Positions 36,216 to 50,453 of a stretch of 64,000 nucleotides of DNA are shown here, piece by piece. The number at the start of each line of letters is the position of its first letter. Position 1 is the first letter of the stretch. The stretch is from Azadirachta indica (taxonomy: Eukaryota > Streptophyta > Magnoliopsida > Sapindales > Meliaceae): the NCBI GenBank assembly GCA_022749755.1, contig CM040447.1, positions 6,408,545 through 6,472,544 on the forward strand, read 5' to 3'. Both the position numbers and the translations under genes were made by a program. The notes beneath the pieces were generated by a model. That model did no database searches, was not told the DNA's origin, and saw nothing but the letters and a program-made list of their open reading frames with translations.

Positions 36216-37169
36216 CTGCTGCTCCTCTTTCTAGTTCTCTTATGTTCGTCCTGCTCTTTGGAGTACTAAAAATGAACGAAATATATAATAATCTCTGGTT
36301 TCTCTGCGCGTGGAACATGGCTACATTACCTAAAAAATTTAGGGATATTTTCACAAACCTCACTAATGTTTGTAAAAATCTCAGATAGATGGAAGGTTTG
36401 TGAAATTTTACGGTGGACACTTTGCTATAGTAATTCCATCCTTTTGATTGTCAGCTCACGGTTAAAAAAAAAGAGTAATATAGCAAAATTATAACAAGTT
36501 TACTTAAAATTATTACTACCGAAAATATAGACAGATCAATTATCTTTATAAAATTTTATGCAATTCTAAAATTTTATAAAGATAATTTTAGGTAACTATT
36601 TAAGGATAAATATTTAAGTAAACTATTTCAAAGATATGATATAATTTAGAAACTATATATAATTAAATATTATAAAAATTTAATAATAAATTTGGAACAA
36701 AAGAAATAATTAAGGGTGAAAATATTATTACATTTTAAATTTAAATATTAGAATAAGATTATATTAACTATTATAAAATAAAAATAAAGATAATAAATTA
36801 TTTTATAAGTTTTTAAATAGTTAAGAGATAAAACTGTTAAAATTTAAAGAAGAGTAGTAGTCTAGAAGTATTTTAACTTTCTTTCAAACTCAATGAGATG
36901 TTCTACTTTTGCAAAAATTCTAGAAATGAGTTGATTTTCCTCCTAAACTCAATGGTAAATCACAATACCCCATAAAAAAATTTTATGCTACACGAACTAA
37001 AAATAAAATAATGCTTTTGAAATTAATGTTTTTGGGTTGGAGTTTTATGCTATAATAAAATAATACTTGTTATTGAAATGAATATTTTCGCGTTGGGAGC
37101 GTCAGGTCAAAGTCATGCACACACACGCACATGTGTATGCATAGACACATACAAGGAAAAAATAGATTA

Positions 37170-38033
37170 CTAGATCTCTTAAGGTTTGGCAAAATATATT
37201 GATAAACCCCAACAATTTGAAAAATACCTATCTAACTCTTAATTTATTAAGTTCTAACAACCATTTGGATGGAATATAATATAATTTCCCTTTTATCCCC
37301 GATAAGTCATTTTAATTATTTACTTCATTGTCGCTACCGGTCATTGACCACTAACACCAATCACCATTTGTTTTACCATAAATATCATTAGAGTCCTTTT
37401 TGAATGAATGATCCACGTAATGACATAATTATTATTGCCATTTGAATAAATGTTCGCTGTAAAACTCAAAAATCAACTTCAAATTTACAATAAACGGTTA
37501 TTCAAATAACGATGATAATTATACCAATGTGTAGAGTATTTTATAAGAATTTCAATAGTATTCACAACTACCTAAATGAATGTTAGTTGTCAATCGGTGC
37601 TAGCAACTTTCTTCTGTTTAGGCCGACATAAATATCATTGAAATCTTTGTTATTATTGTTTGAACAACCGTTAGTTAAAATTTGAAGTTGAATTTTTAAA
37701 TTTTAAAATTTTAAAATTTTAAATTTACAACGAATGATTACTCAAACAGCAATAGTAATGATACTATTGCATAGAGTATTCAACAATAATTTTATTGATA
37801 TTAATGGTAAAACAAATAGCAATAAGTGGCAACAATCGGCCAACCATTGGAATGGTGGCCAACAGTGGTAAATACAGGTCAGATTCACAATTATGAGAAA
37901 AATACCAATGTATCTTTAATGAGGTACAAACGTCATTAGAACTTAACATATTACAATCTAAATAGGTATTTTTCAAACCTTTAGGATTTATCAATATATT
38001 TCGCTAAACCTAAGGGACTTCACAAAATTTTCC
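37170..38033. mobile_element. Long inverted-repeat (fold-back) element (copy 2)
   Basis: Duplicate of 8437-9300 with the same arms; one small change inside (gttagttaaaatttg against gttagttataaatttg). Confidence 0.62.
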
Positions 38034-39571
38034 CCATGATATATACATTATGTAAAAGATAATAGTCAGATAATATCATTATCTATATAAACTATAGACA
38101 ATATTTAATAAAAATAAATATCTACAATAAATAAATAATAAAATAAAAAATAAAAAATTTGAATATGGGTCATATAATATATAGAAAAAATGATATTTAT
38201 CCCTCTGTTAGATATAGTCTAGATTTTCACCATGTTAGATAAAAATATTCAAAAATCTTCTGCCATTAAAATAGTAACAGACGAATGTGGGATTTTAAGA
38301 GTATTTTTGTCTTATCAGATGAGAGAGATGATGTGAGGACAAATTCTGAGTTGGCTCTTGGTAGGAGTTGACATGTTCTATCGACTAATATTTGATATTT
38401 ATATTTAATAGTTGCAAATAAAAATAAGGATGAAATGTAGAGCAGATACAGTCAATTTCTTGGGGTGAGGAGAATTGATAGAGTTCCAATGAAGATCTAA
38501 CACAACACCGCTATTCGTGGGATTACAATATTTCTTCAATAACTTTCATATATAAATATAAATATCAAATTAAATATTATATATATTTGAAAATTAATAT
38601 TTTCTTTTTTCTAAACGAGCAATTATAAAACACAGTTTGGATGAATAAAGAAAGCAAATGGGCATTGTGAATACTTGCATTGTGGGGCAAAATAGAGGAA
38701 TCTATGAAATGGATGATGATGGGTATGAGAGCGATGTCGTTTCTGGTCGGAATACATAAACATATATATTTTCTTTATATATATACATATATATATATAG
38801 TTAAATAATATTGAATTAATTTCATTCTCTTCGTCAATAATATTACTCATTCATCTGGGAATTAGAGTTTCATATATTATTTCGATTTCTGAAACTCATT
38901 AAAAGACATAACATGGGTGTTGTTGGGTTGTTTTTTGTTTGTTTTCTTGTTTTGTGTATAAATTAAATCAGCTCTAGTTACCTACCTGAAGATGAGGAAG
39001 AATAAGCATCAATTATGTACAAGGAACACCCGAATATATACATGTAGCCAAAGGGAGTTGAATATATATATATATAATTTTATTATAAAATTTGTACATA
39101 TACATCTCATTATATATGTATGTGTGCATATATATATATATATACACATATGTATTAATCTTTTTATAATTGGGTTTTTTATTTTATATATATGCGCTTA
39201 TAAAATGGTTTGGTGATAAGCTTCTTTCAAATTCAAATAAACTACTCTAATTATGCCTAAAATTCCAGTAAAAATAATTATTTTTAACCTAAACCGAAAT
39301 ATACTGAATTTTGCCATATATAGCTTGCATCAGATCACAATTAACAAGATACACCATATTAATAATAATATTAATCCTCCAATTAACATTTTCTATTTTT
39401 ATTAAAAAATTATATTATTACATAATTAAATATACCAAAGTTTTTCTTAATAGTAATATCAGCAAGATTTGAATACTTTAACTCTAATTTTGATAAACTC
39501 TAACCTAACTACCCAGTGGACTCTTCCTTTATAAAATATCAAATGAGAAGTACTTAGTTGTTAAAATTAAT
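38034..39571. other. AT-rich intergenic DNA with TA microsatellites (copy 2)
   Basis: Duplicate of 9301-10848. TA runs differ by one or two units from copy 1. No gene is supported. Confidence 0.55.
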
Positions 39572-40255
39572 TAACCTAAACTAATTTGCACATGAAATGG
39601 AGGAAGTTTATGCTTTCTCTAACACTAGGGATGCATGTTATCACGTGCCACCAAAATGCAAAAGGAATGGCCAAAGATGCAACGGCACATCAGCGTGCAA
39701 CCTCTAATATACAGACACGCAAGTTGCACCTTCCGATACATGAGTGTACAAGCAAACATGTTAGCGGATAAACAGTACCAGATGAATAGTAAGCCACAAG
39801 CAAAAGTGCTTGCAAGGGAGGTTTTCATGTGTTGGAGCATTTTTTTGGACAATCCATGATGACAATGGATAGTCTAGACCTGTAAATACGTGGGCAATAT
39901 ATGTTTGAATTTGTCTCAAATGCATTTGTTGTGTTTAAGGCTCAAAAGTGGCCTAATCTTTGTAAATACCCAATTGACCCAAATTTTAGGTAGTAGTGCT
40001 AGGTAAGATTTTATTTACTGGAAGTAATCTCCACCATCTGTGTATTTTAGGGGCCAAATCTCAACCATTCATTATACATATATATATATAGTATAGTTTA
40101 GTGTGATGAAAACAAGCCTTCACTTTCCATTCCAATTAACCAACCCGTGGGTTTCTTTCTCTCCTCCAATTTCACCTAATCTTTCTTTGTGTTGCATTCC
40201 TCCACCATTCACGCCCACACACACAAAAATTGATCTTGTGTTTTCAAATGTTTAC
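39572..40255. repeat. LTR-like or promoter-like repeat block, copy at B2
   Basis: Near-identical to 10835-11520. A T-run at 39841-39846 is two bases longer than in copy 1. Confidence 0.35.
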
Positions 40256-41974
40256 TTGGATAGTACATGTGAGCTATTTTAAGTGCCGCACAGAATTGGA
40301 ATACATCAAATTTCTAGCGTGTGACAATATATAGACAGTACGTGATATATATGTTTAGCTAGCAGAATTAGGAAAGAGACATTTTATTGCTCCCATTATA
40401 CGTAAGTATTATGAGGGCAATGCAATAAAAACACACCTTTTCTATTAAAATAATAAAAGATTTCTAACAATAAAGAAATTTTTTGACATTTTTATCTCAC
40501 AAAAAAGAAATAGAGTAAAGCTGTATCTAATTGGGGTAAATATTATTTTTCCTATAATATAATATGCACTAAAATCATAGTGACGTTAATTATGTTATAA
40601 TATAACTCGACAATCTCAACGATTATGGATCAAGGCCATATCTACCGTTGATTCATACGTTTCTATTAATCGCCTCTGTTTTAGACGACATCAAATTTAA
40701 ATTGTCCAAAAACCTTTGAAAATAAACACTATGTCGTGAACCACGTTGAGTACATGTATTTAATTATTTTATTTTGGTGTGATCTTGTTAAAAAGATGGT
40801 AAGCAAAAGCCAGAACTAAATAGTATATAATATATATTTGAAGCACAAATATTAATTTGCATGGCATTTGTGTACGTGTAAATTATTCATTTCAGTCTAT
40901 TTTTATGATAAATGATAAGCAAAAGTTGTAATTTTATTTGGAAAGGAAAAAAGTTAGGGATAAGGAATACAGAAAAAGTTGATCAAATAAGCAGAAAAAG
41001 CTGTTAATTAGCAAGCATTTTAATCTACAGAGCATTGTTAAAATATAATATAATTGTAATCTGATCCACGCTTATTTTAAATTAAATTAAAGGGTTAATA
41101 ATACATAACTCTTTAAAAATTGACTTATTAATTTGATTAATTTTAATAATTTTAAAAATAATCATAAAAGTTTTAATTTATTAACAAATAAAGATTAATC
41201 TTCGTTTAAAATACTAATAAATACTTTTTATGTATGACAAAATAACATACACACACTTAAGTTTCAAAAACAGCAGACCTATTTTTCTTTTAATTAAATC
41301 GAGGTCCATGTTAACTTTCGGACATATATGCCCTTGTATCGTTGCTATAGCTATGCTGTGATCTTCGTGCCTTTTTTGATGAGAAATTTATTTGTGTAAT
41401 ATACAGAAGCAAGAATTTTTATATGTATTAAATTATAATAAATTATATTAGATAAAATTTAATATGCGGTACTATATTTGGTGTTTTATTATATAATAAA
41501 ATATTAATTATATAAAAAATTTTATTAATTAATTATATACTATTATTTTATTAAAAATTAAATAATTTAAAATTACATCTGTCAATAATAAATTATTATT
41601 TTTTATGGGTTTATTATACCCAAATCTGCTTTTTTGGGCTTCTTGAAGTATGCACATTAACTCTTAATGTTTGTAAATTGAAAAGATTTGTTATTTGTGT
41701 AACAAATAATGATATTTGGAAAATGCGTTCAGCATCTATATAATAAAGGTTTGTTTAAAACTAATCTAACAATTAAACCAACGTTAATAATAGAATAATA
41801 TAATAAATGACAATTTTTAATACACATTTCGACTTTTTTTTATTAAAAAAAAAAAATTACCTTCTTTATTTCTTTATCAAGGAAATAAGTAAATATGGCG
41901 ACACTCCTAATCCCGTTTTCAAGCACTCAATTAACTTCACAGAAAATCTCTTGTAAATATCATCCACAATGTAA

Positions 41975-44082
41975 TTAATTTCCGAAATGGGAAGCGACAA
42001 GAGACTCTGCAATAGCTCTGAAACGAATAGCCATTTGCTTTGCCGTTTCACAGTAGTCTAATTTATTGCCATTGTTATCAAAACCTACGTACCAATTCTG
42101 ATAGAGTGTTTCAAGTTTATAAATGCTGAAGCTTCCTTCTTGCTGAACAAGACGCCTTATTTCTTCAGCACTTGAACCATAAAATGGTACGTTGAATAAT
42201 TCCAATTTTGATTCTTCGATCAGCCCCTAAAGTAGTATGTCAGAGTTTGCAACAATTAATGTACGTATTGTGAATATCGGAGATTGGCATATGTTTTTAT
42301 TAATTGAAAGCTTAAAAATTATACAAGAAATAGGGGAAAAGCAGAGTCATTACCTCTGAGACCAGGTCGCATATTGCTTCACCAAATACCTCCCAAATAT
42401 TATGATATCGTTTGTCATCACTTTTTAGGGCAAGCACCATACGACCTCCAAGTTTTAACTCTTCTGATCGTGACTTGAGAAATGTTGTAAAATCAGCTTC
42501 AAATTGATCAAAGTATGCTCTGAGGGCTCTGGGAGGACTTGTCTTTGCTATGTAAATATTATCTTTGTTCAATGAAATTCCTGATTCACTCACCAACCCT
42601 TTAGGTGCCTGTACATTTAAAACATCTTATTAATTTTATAAGTTAATTTTTATATAATACTAAAAGTCGGTAGCTAAAATGAGGAGGCATTTTGTCTCTT
42701 AAGTGTACATATTGAAAGACAATATTTTCTCTCTGTTTCTTTGGGCTGCATGTTTTCTCCTTCACATATTTCTAGCAAGCATTCTAGAAGCCTATATACA
42801 GCATGTGCACCAATAAATGGAGTAAAATCAGTAGAATAGAAAATGTACATAGCTAGTGACCTGTGAGAGCCAATGGAGAGCGTAAGAGGAGAATATAAAG
42901 TGAAGAGAACGGGTTGGAAATAGCCTCCCGTAAAATGATCCAGGCACTGCAGCAATGAAACAATGCCCAAACTCTTCATCTTTCTGCGCTTTAAGTCTCT
43001 CATAAAAGCTTGGCAATAGCTTGAATATGCTGTTGAAATCATTTCCAGGAAGATCATTTAAGAACACCTGCAAGAAAGGACGTAACCAGAAATACGATCT
43101 AATTTTCTTCATAAAAATATTTGAAATTACTATCCTTACTTGGAAAAAGATATGCTTATTCCGATGTATTAAACTTTTTTCTAATAAATTCTACATATGT
43201 ACGTTTCCCACTCAATTAATTACAAAAAATATTGAAAGCTTTCAAGACTGTTGTTCGGTGGAGAATATATAAACATATAACTATATGCAATATTAAAATA
43301 TAGCTAAAGGCATATACGAATGATGACAAAATAAAAACATAAGTAAATGCAAGAGTAAGATATTTAATAAAATTATAAAAATATACAAATTAACAATGTG
43401 TATTTGCTACATTTTTAATTTAATAGATAATATTCAAAATAAGTTTAAGGAAAACCGATACAATTTAAATTTTTTGAATTAGTTATAAGTTAATTTATAG
43501 TTTTTAAGAATTATTTTCTTATTATATTTTTATTTATCAACTATCAATTACAGTCATCTATTTACTTTTACTTATTTTCAGTCCTCTTCAACCAACAGCT
43601 ACATCACTTCACAGCTGCAATAATGGATATTGACCTACTCTGAAATTTGATGCCAAAAGAGAAGAGAGAGAGAAGGAATTCAGAAGAAAAGAAAATTCAA
43701 GAAAACCTGCAAGGTGGGTGGTCTACGATTCAAGCGATAGCATGTGGTTTGAAGAGCCTCTGTAACATCCCATGTAGGCAAATATGCGTTTGGACCTGAA
43801 GAGCAACCCAAATCTGCAATTTTAAAGCATTCGTCCGAGAAGTTGCTGCAATATAACTCAGAAATGCTTTCTTGTATTAAATGTTTTGCCTCCGAAATCA
43901 CCTTTTTCTGCAAATTAGTACTACTCAATTAGAAAACAGAAGAGAGAAGATGAACATGAAATACTTTAGCATTTGTTAATTTGAAGGAAGAGATCAACCT
44001 GAACTGAAGCGTTTTTCACACAACTATATTCTCCTTCTCCTCCATTCATATGAAGAACTTGTTCTACCTTCTCTGATACCAT
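41975..44082 (-). CDS. SABATH methyltransferase B2, complete 5' end but C-terminally truncated
   Basis: Exons: 43999-44082, 43707-43907, 42861-43067, 42354-42608, 41975-42226, phase-0 GT/AG introns. The start [20 protein letters not shown] is the family-typical opening with an intact MNGG motif, followed by [44 protein letters not shown] and [18 protein letters not shown] 4-bp insertion in exon 5, shared with B1, puts a TAA after SHFGN, so the product is 332 aa instead of about 367. The lost tail (readable to 41866) would contribute the last helix and, by analogy with Clarkia SAMT Phe347, an active-site wall residue. It may be inactive, or a shortened enzyme; I list it as a CDS because the frame is otherwise complete. 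Confidence 0.78.
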
Positions 44083-46367
44083 TATTAGCTGCTGCTTCTC
44101 TTGGATCGTCTTATCCTTTTTGTGTGGACTAAAAATGAAAGAAAATAATTTGATTCGTTTTCTGTGCATATATACAGGCAATAATTAATTTTTAATGTCA
44201 ACAGTTAAGTATATTTTACAGTATACAATTCAAGTCTTTTAAATCCATCTTGGACCGAGCTAGCTATGAGCCCATATGTTCCCCATGAAAATTTAATACA
44301 GGTCCTTGGAATGTGTATTGTCCCCTTTTCCAGTTGGATGTGGTTGTCCATGTGCAATAATGCAATTTTCATTGTCTGCTGTGAGGCCCCATTGTGTCAC
44401 TGTTATGGCTATGCTATGATCTTCGTGCCTTCTTTGATGGAAAATTTATTTGCGTGTAATATATCGAAGCAAGAACTTTTACATGTAAAAATATGCAGAC
44501 CGCCCCCAAACCTTTCTCCCCGCTCCATTTGCACTCAATTGGGTGTGTTTGGCAAGCACCGGACTCTATTGGTTTGTGATGGATCAAATTGTATTAGATT
44601 ATAATAAATTATATTAAATAAAATTTAATTTAATATTATATTTGGCGTCTTATTATATAGTATAATATTAATTATCTAAAATCGATTTTATTAATTAATT
44701 ACATATTATTATTTTTTATTAACAATGAAAAAATTCAAAATTACCTGTGTTTGTCACTAGCCGAATACACCTTCTATGTTTAAACCCACTTAACGCGATT
44801 AAATATCACATCTACTTAACCCAATAAAAAGAGCGAATATGTAAAAAAAAAAACATGGGTTAAATGTAATTGATTGCTGCTCATTAATTTTTCTCAATAA
44901 ATTTGGATTAAATAGACATTTTAAACTAGTTAGTTTTACAAATATTAATGCAAATTTTTGTTTGTTAATTTAGTTTGTGAATTTAAAAAAATACAGTAAT
45001 TTGATACTGATTTAGATGATATTATTGTAATTATAGTAAGAAAAAATAAATAAATCTTCTAAATTAAAAAAAAAATCCACATCATCTTTTTTTTTTTTTG
45101 GTTGATATTTGTGAAATCATTACAACTATACCCTCGTTGTTGGCTCTTAACTATATAAATACTCATAGCTTTGATAAATAAAATATAAATTTCTTATATT
45201 GTCTTGACAAATTTCTTTCATATTTTCTACTATTTTTCATTGACCATTATTTAACTAATAGTACAAAACATGCTATTAGCAAATTCTCATCAATATTTCT
45301 TATATTATGCAGTTTCAAATTCTTTGATTAACATTTCACTTTTTCTTAAAAAAAAAAAAAGAGGAAGTAAAACTGTATAAAATAAAACTAGGAATTGATT
45401 GCGGACAATAACTTACTAGAATTACAGTTAATCTTTTAGGTTTTATTATTTTATACATTTTTTTATTGCTAATTTTTTTTAAATTGCAATTTCTTATCTT
45501 TTTTTAGTGTTTTAACTTATTAATTATTTTTAAACATAAATTAAGATTATTTTATTTTATATCAAACATCGAAAAGCCTAATTAACAGATATCATATATA
45601 TATATATATATATTATTGTTATTGTTGTTATTACTAGTCTTATGAAATTATATTAATTACACAAAAATAATGAATTTTAAGCTTCATTTAATTCGCATTT
45701 TGACCACAATATTTTGTATCATCCCTAGAAGATATTTTCAGCAGTAAAAGTAGTAGTCCCATCTAATGTAAACTGACGTTTGACAAATTCTCTCTCAATA
45801 ATTAATATTATACACATACATTCTTTACTTTTTATGATGATTTGAGTTTATAATAATGAAATAAAATTAATTTTTTATTAGAATAAAAATATAGGTAAAT
45901 ATTTATTAATTTTTTTAAAACTTATTTTGATCTGCCGACATCTGGCATGAATTTACGAGATGACAGACTGGCAATTTCACTGCATTAACAATATTATAAC
46001 AGACGGTCTTATTTCCAACATCTTCCTATTTGATAAAAATGGATGTATGTTTAATTATGTACACTATTAAAATCTTCTCCAATTTAAAACATCAAGAAAT
46101 TTTGCATATATTTAAATAATATCGTTGTTTATTTCTTAACAAAATAGAAAATATTGATTGGTTTATTAAATAATACTATGTATATCAAATTGAAACTTTG
46201 AATATATATATCACCTGAAATGCCATGTGTCAAGAAGTTGACTACATTTTATTTACGTATAATTAATTGTATACTCCACTTATATTTACTGTATACTTGT
46301 ACATATACTTATTTAAGAGAAGTTCTATATATACTTAACCAAGCAGAGTTCTTCCATCGTCGAAATC
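44083..46367. other. Intergenic DNA with a remnant of another SABATH 3' flank
   Basis: About 44395-44720 resembles 12600-12830 (3' flank of gene B): tatgctatgatcttcgtgcc, gaaaatttattt, gaagcaagaa and aataaattatatta in the same order. It lies 5' of B2, where a further tandem gene would end, but no methyltransferase exon follows to the right. A (TA)n run is at 45597-45613. The rest is AT-rich and featureless. Confidence 0.5.
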
Positions 46368-47226
46368 ATGATCACTTCTATATTTCTCTCGGCTCTTTCT
46401 TGTTTGAGTCTTATGGAACTCGTATCACACCAAGCCAATGCTTGGGGACAGATTGATCCCACAATAGGGTTCGTCTCTCTTCCATTAAATCAATCAAATT
46501 TGCTTGTACAACGGCCCTATGATGTGCCTGAAGATCAGCGATACTGCTTCAAGAATGGCGTTCACAGGCTGTGGGTATTCTCCGCAGATAAGCCTCACTC
46601 TCTTACCAGCAAAACCAGTCCTCGAACTGAGATTCGTATACATGTAAGTATGCAGAATAAATGGGACAAATAAGTTGGTTGGGATTCTAATTTTGATCCT
46701 GAAAATATGTAAGAAAGAAAAAACACAAAGATAACTATTACACTACTTTAAACTTTCAGTTATTCTTTCGTAAAATTAGTTCATTCATTTTAATAAATCT
46801 CTTTCGGTGTTTAATTTAATTTCTTTGTTTTATATTTAGGGTTATGATTACTCTTCCGGAGTCTGGCAATTCGAAGGTTATGGGTACGTGCCACGTGGCA
46901 CGACCGGGTTGTGCATTATGCAAGTATTCGGAGCTAGCCAACATGCCACAACCCTAATGCTTAGGGTTTACAATGGTTCACTTACATATTACAGAGCTAA
47001 TGTGATTGCCCCGAACATCTACGATAAATGGTTCAAGCTAAATGTAGTTCATGATGTGAATAATTCCAAGGTTAAAGTTTTCATTGATGGATGTCTGAAG
47101 TTTGAGGCCCCTGGTCGTGGAGGAACTTCTCATTACTTCAAGTTTGGAGTTTATGCACAAAATGATGATTCTTACTACATGGAATCTCGTTGGAAAGGCA
47201 TCAAAGTTCTAAGAAAATGTGATTGA
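46368..47226 (+). CDS. Citrate-binding-protein-like gene 2 (intact)
   Basis: Two exons, 46368-46643 and 46840-47226, joined in phase 0, giving 220 aa, close to the Hevea citrate-binding protein. The leader SIFLSALSCLSLMELVSHQA precedes a likely cleavage before WGQIDPT. Conserved core: GFVSLPLNQSN, GVHRLWVFSADKPHS, then in exon 2 YSSGVWQFEGYGYVPRG, IMQVFGAS, LMLRVYNGSLTYY, WFKLNVVHDV, GRGGTSHYFKFGVYAQNDD and terminal VLRKCD. The family has a PL7/alginate-lyase-2 jelly-roll fold; Hevea CBP is a vacuolar (lutoid) protein, but the plant role is unsettled. This is the intact paralog of 26008-26788. No regulatory site is clear. Confidence 0.88.
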
Positions 47227-49086
47227 TATTTGAGTCTCTCTTAGTGTGTAATTGGCATAAAGTGCAAGTACCATAAAATTTGGACTCTTCTGTTTTTCCT
47301 TTAAAGATAAAATTAATTTCTTGCTTCCAAACTTCCATTTGGTAATAAGATTAAGAACCAATTGATGTTTTATGGAAACAAAATACCCGAAGATATTGAT
47401 GTTACAAACAAAAATTAACCCTGTGTTAACTGAAAAAGAAAAGAATAAAATAAAATAAAAAAGCCAAACCCCACGTGTTAGGTAAAATTGTATGACATCG
47501 CATTTCCTTTTCTACAAATATGAGTAGAAATTATGCAAGGGAAGAGACAATTTTCCAATTAAGCAAGCCAACTTTTACTAGTTGCTGGGAAGGAATAAAA
47601 TTTGTTTATTAAGTATTCATAACTTGGGAGACATATTAATTAATTATATTTAAGACGTCAGCAGTGTGCTATTTTGAAAACAATATTTAAAAATTAAAGA
47701 TTAGGTAAGATATAATGACCTAATTAACAATTAAAATACCCATTAAAACCTTTTCAAACCTCAAATAAGTTATTTTAAATTTCACTTTTGATTGGTAATT
47801 TATGTATTATGTATAATATATAAATATTATATGTCATTTATTTTTATTTTAGTAAATTTAAATTTAGGGTATTTGCAATTGCCCATATTATTTATGTGAT
47901 TAAATTCTTTAAAATTTCAAGTAATTTAGATAAAGAGAAAATATTCGTTGTATGCATTCTTATATGCTTTGCTTTACTAACGACAAAGAAGGATTAATAG
48001 ATTTCAAGATTCTCCTCTTTGGAAAACTGTGAAGTCACCAAAATGAATGATAACAAAATGACAATATATTCATATTATTTGAAGTCAATTTCTTTCTTCT
48101 TTGTCATTTTCAATTCTTACAGTTTTTTTCTTTAATAGAATTGGCTAAGTAGGTTCCTCCACGACCAAAGACAAAAGCCCGTGACCAGAAAAATCCAAGT
48201 CGATAGCAATAAGAAAGCAAAAAGAGAGCGTATCAATGAATACAATGTAGCCAAATGGAAATTAACAAAAGAGCTATTAAAAGTCCAACGGTGACATATA
48301 TATACTTGGAAGCTTAATTTATCCAAACTGTTCTTTATACGTTCAGGAAGAACCACGAATCATCAATCAACATATTCTATAAAATTTAGATCAACAGAAG
48401 TTTTTTATTTGTGCAAAATAAAAGTACGTAAGAAGAATTAAAATATAATTGTTATGATACAACTATTTAATAATATTAAATTTTTATGATGTTGTGAAAT
48501 ATCTATTTAATTCTAATAATTCAAAAGCTACGCATAAATTCTAGTTAATATTAGTGATGTGTTTAAAATACATCATTAGTGTATAAAATTTTTTGATCTA
48601 CATGATAATATGATTTATTTAAAAAATCAATGACAGAAAAATACATTTACTTATTCTGAATACAAACTATTTAATGAACTAGAAGTTTAATAAATAATTT
48701 TTAAATACTAAAATGAAGATGGATGTTAGAATATATTTTAGGAACTCAAATAGTTTTTTTCCCACAATATAATATTATGTGATACATAAATTTTTTTTTA
48801 TTGTCATTGTATCATGATTGTTTGTTGTATGCTCTGATTGGGCCATAAATCCCATCAAAGGTAGAGGTAGATTTGTTTATTCAGGGAATCATGGACTAAA
48901 ATGACAAGAATTTGGGCCCGATTGATTCAAATTAATATTGAAAAATAAGGTCATGGAATTTACACCATAATGATATAATTTTCTTTACCAAACTTTGGTG
49001 GATGAATGGTCCCTATTCTAGAGGTATCTCCAAGTGTTGCATGATAGGTTCATAACTTTGGAACAGTACACATATATAATCCAATA
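47227..49086. other. AT-rich intergenic DNA, no recognised gene
   Basis: Short frames on either strand show no family features. It is unlike both duplication copies. Confidence 0.55.
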
Positions 49087-49186
49087 NNNNNNNNNNNNNN
49101 NNNNNNNNNNNNNNNNNNNNNNNNNNNNNNNNNNNNNNNNNNNNNNNNNNNNNNNNNNNNNNNNNNNNNNNNNNNNNNNNNNNNNN
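49087..49186. other. Assembly gap (100 N)
   Basis: Exactly 100 N, a conventional size for a gap of unknown length. Order and distance across it are not certain. Confidence 0.99.
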
Positions 49187-50453
49187 ATCTCTGAGTCTTT
49201 TTTATCAGGACAGTATGTTGCAGTTACTTGCACAAATATTTCATGACAAGCCCATCATTCAACTAGAAGTTACAGGCAAGATTCATCGGACAGTTTTTCA
49301 TTTTTTTATATACCCGTTTTAATAGTCTTGTCATATACATATTTTAAGTTAGTTTCACAACGTTTAAGAAAATTGTAAGTTTCATTTGGAAGTAAACATA
49401 AAGGCACAATATCTTTATCTACCACAAGAATTGATGAGAGTATAACAAATCCACTAATGAGTAAAATGGATTGCTTGGAAGATTGGATCTTGATACAAAC
49501 CATGTTACCTGTATATGTTTTAGCTCTAATAGTTTTGGAGAGTAGTTTTTCGAATGAAATACAAAGTTGAGACGAAACTTTTTTATATATGGTATAAAAA
49601 TATTTTATAATTTTAAAACGTATTATAGGTTATGTAAAAGATACTTTCATTATGCATTTAAATTTAAACATATTAAATGCTGTTTATTACTAAATTTTAT
49701 CAGTAAAGCAAATAATTTATTTACGACAGACATAAAAAATAATTAAACCATCTGATCTCATAAAGCAACATGAATAATCAATATTGAATTATATGGGTCA
49801 CAATCCAACTCATTTAATTAACATTTAAAAATTATCAATTTACTTTTTATTTTTACATTATTTCATTTTTTTGCCCGATTCTATTTTACTTTGACTATCA
49901 CTTTCTGAAATGATACATAAAATTGATGTAAATAGCCTCTAAATCTACAGGAAACTAATAATATTGTCAATAGAATTTGCAGGTTGGTTAGTCTCTATCT
50001 ATTACAAATATTTGTTGTATAGTAGCAAAAACCCGAATGATTTGATTTAATATTTGTCTAGTACTTATGGCTTTTATTTTCCATTATCTTGAGTTTTAAA
50101 AATTTTTGCTGATATGTGACACTAATAAAATAGTATGACTAAGATTTTATTTTATTCTTTCACCTAATTAACATTATTAATTTTTTAAAATACATGTTTA
50201 TTTCATCCAAATTCTTACATATTTATGCACCTGAAATCGATTATAACTTTCAAAGATCCACTTTAATATGGCACTAATAATATTATAAAAATAGAATTTT
50301 ATCTTAACCTTTTATCTGATTAACATTAATGACTTTTCAAAACCAATTCTTTTATGTTATTTGAAAAGGAAAATATTAATCATCTCAAAGTTAAATTGTA
50401 ATGATTTCTGCTTAGGAAACATATATATAAAACAATACCAAACTAAGCGCTTA
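49187..50453. other. AT-rich intergenic DNA, no recognised gene
   Basis: No coding or repeat feature could be supported between the gap and the tRNA. Confidence 0.5.

Larger units (their letters stand above)
28727..44025. repeat. Segmental duplication, copy 2 (SABATH A2-B2 block)
   Basis: This is the second copy of 1-15290, direct orientation. It contains the same LINE tail, fold-back elements, SABATH genes A and B, and the same intergenic DNA. At the right end it keeps the complete first exon of gene B (to 44082), so this is the ancestral junction. To the left, 28320-28726 continues the LINE-like repeat beyond what the window shows for copy 1. Confidence 0.93.

Noticed and set aside
44266..44604. 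112-codon plus-strand frame 5' of B2
   Set aside because: It overlaps the region resembling a SABATH 3' flank and has no recognisable domain.
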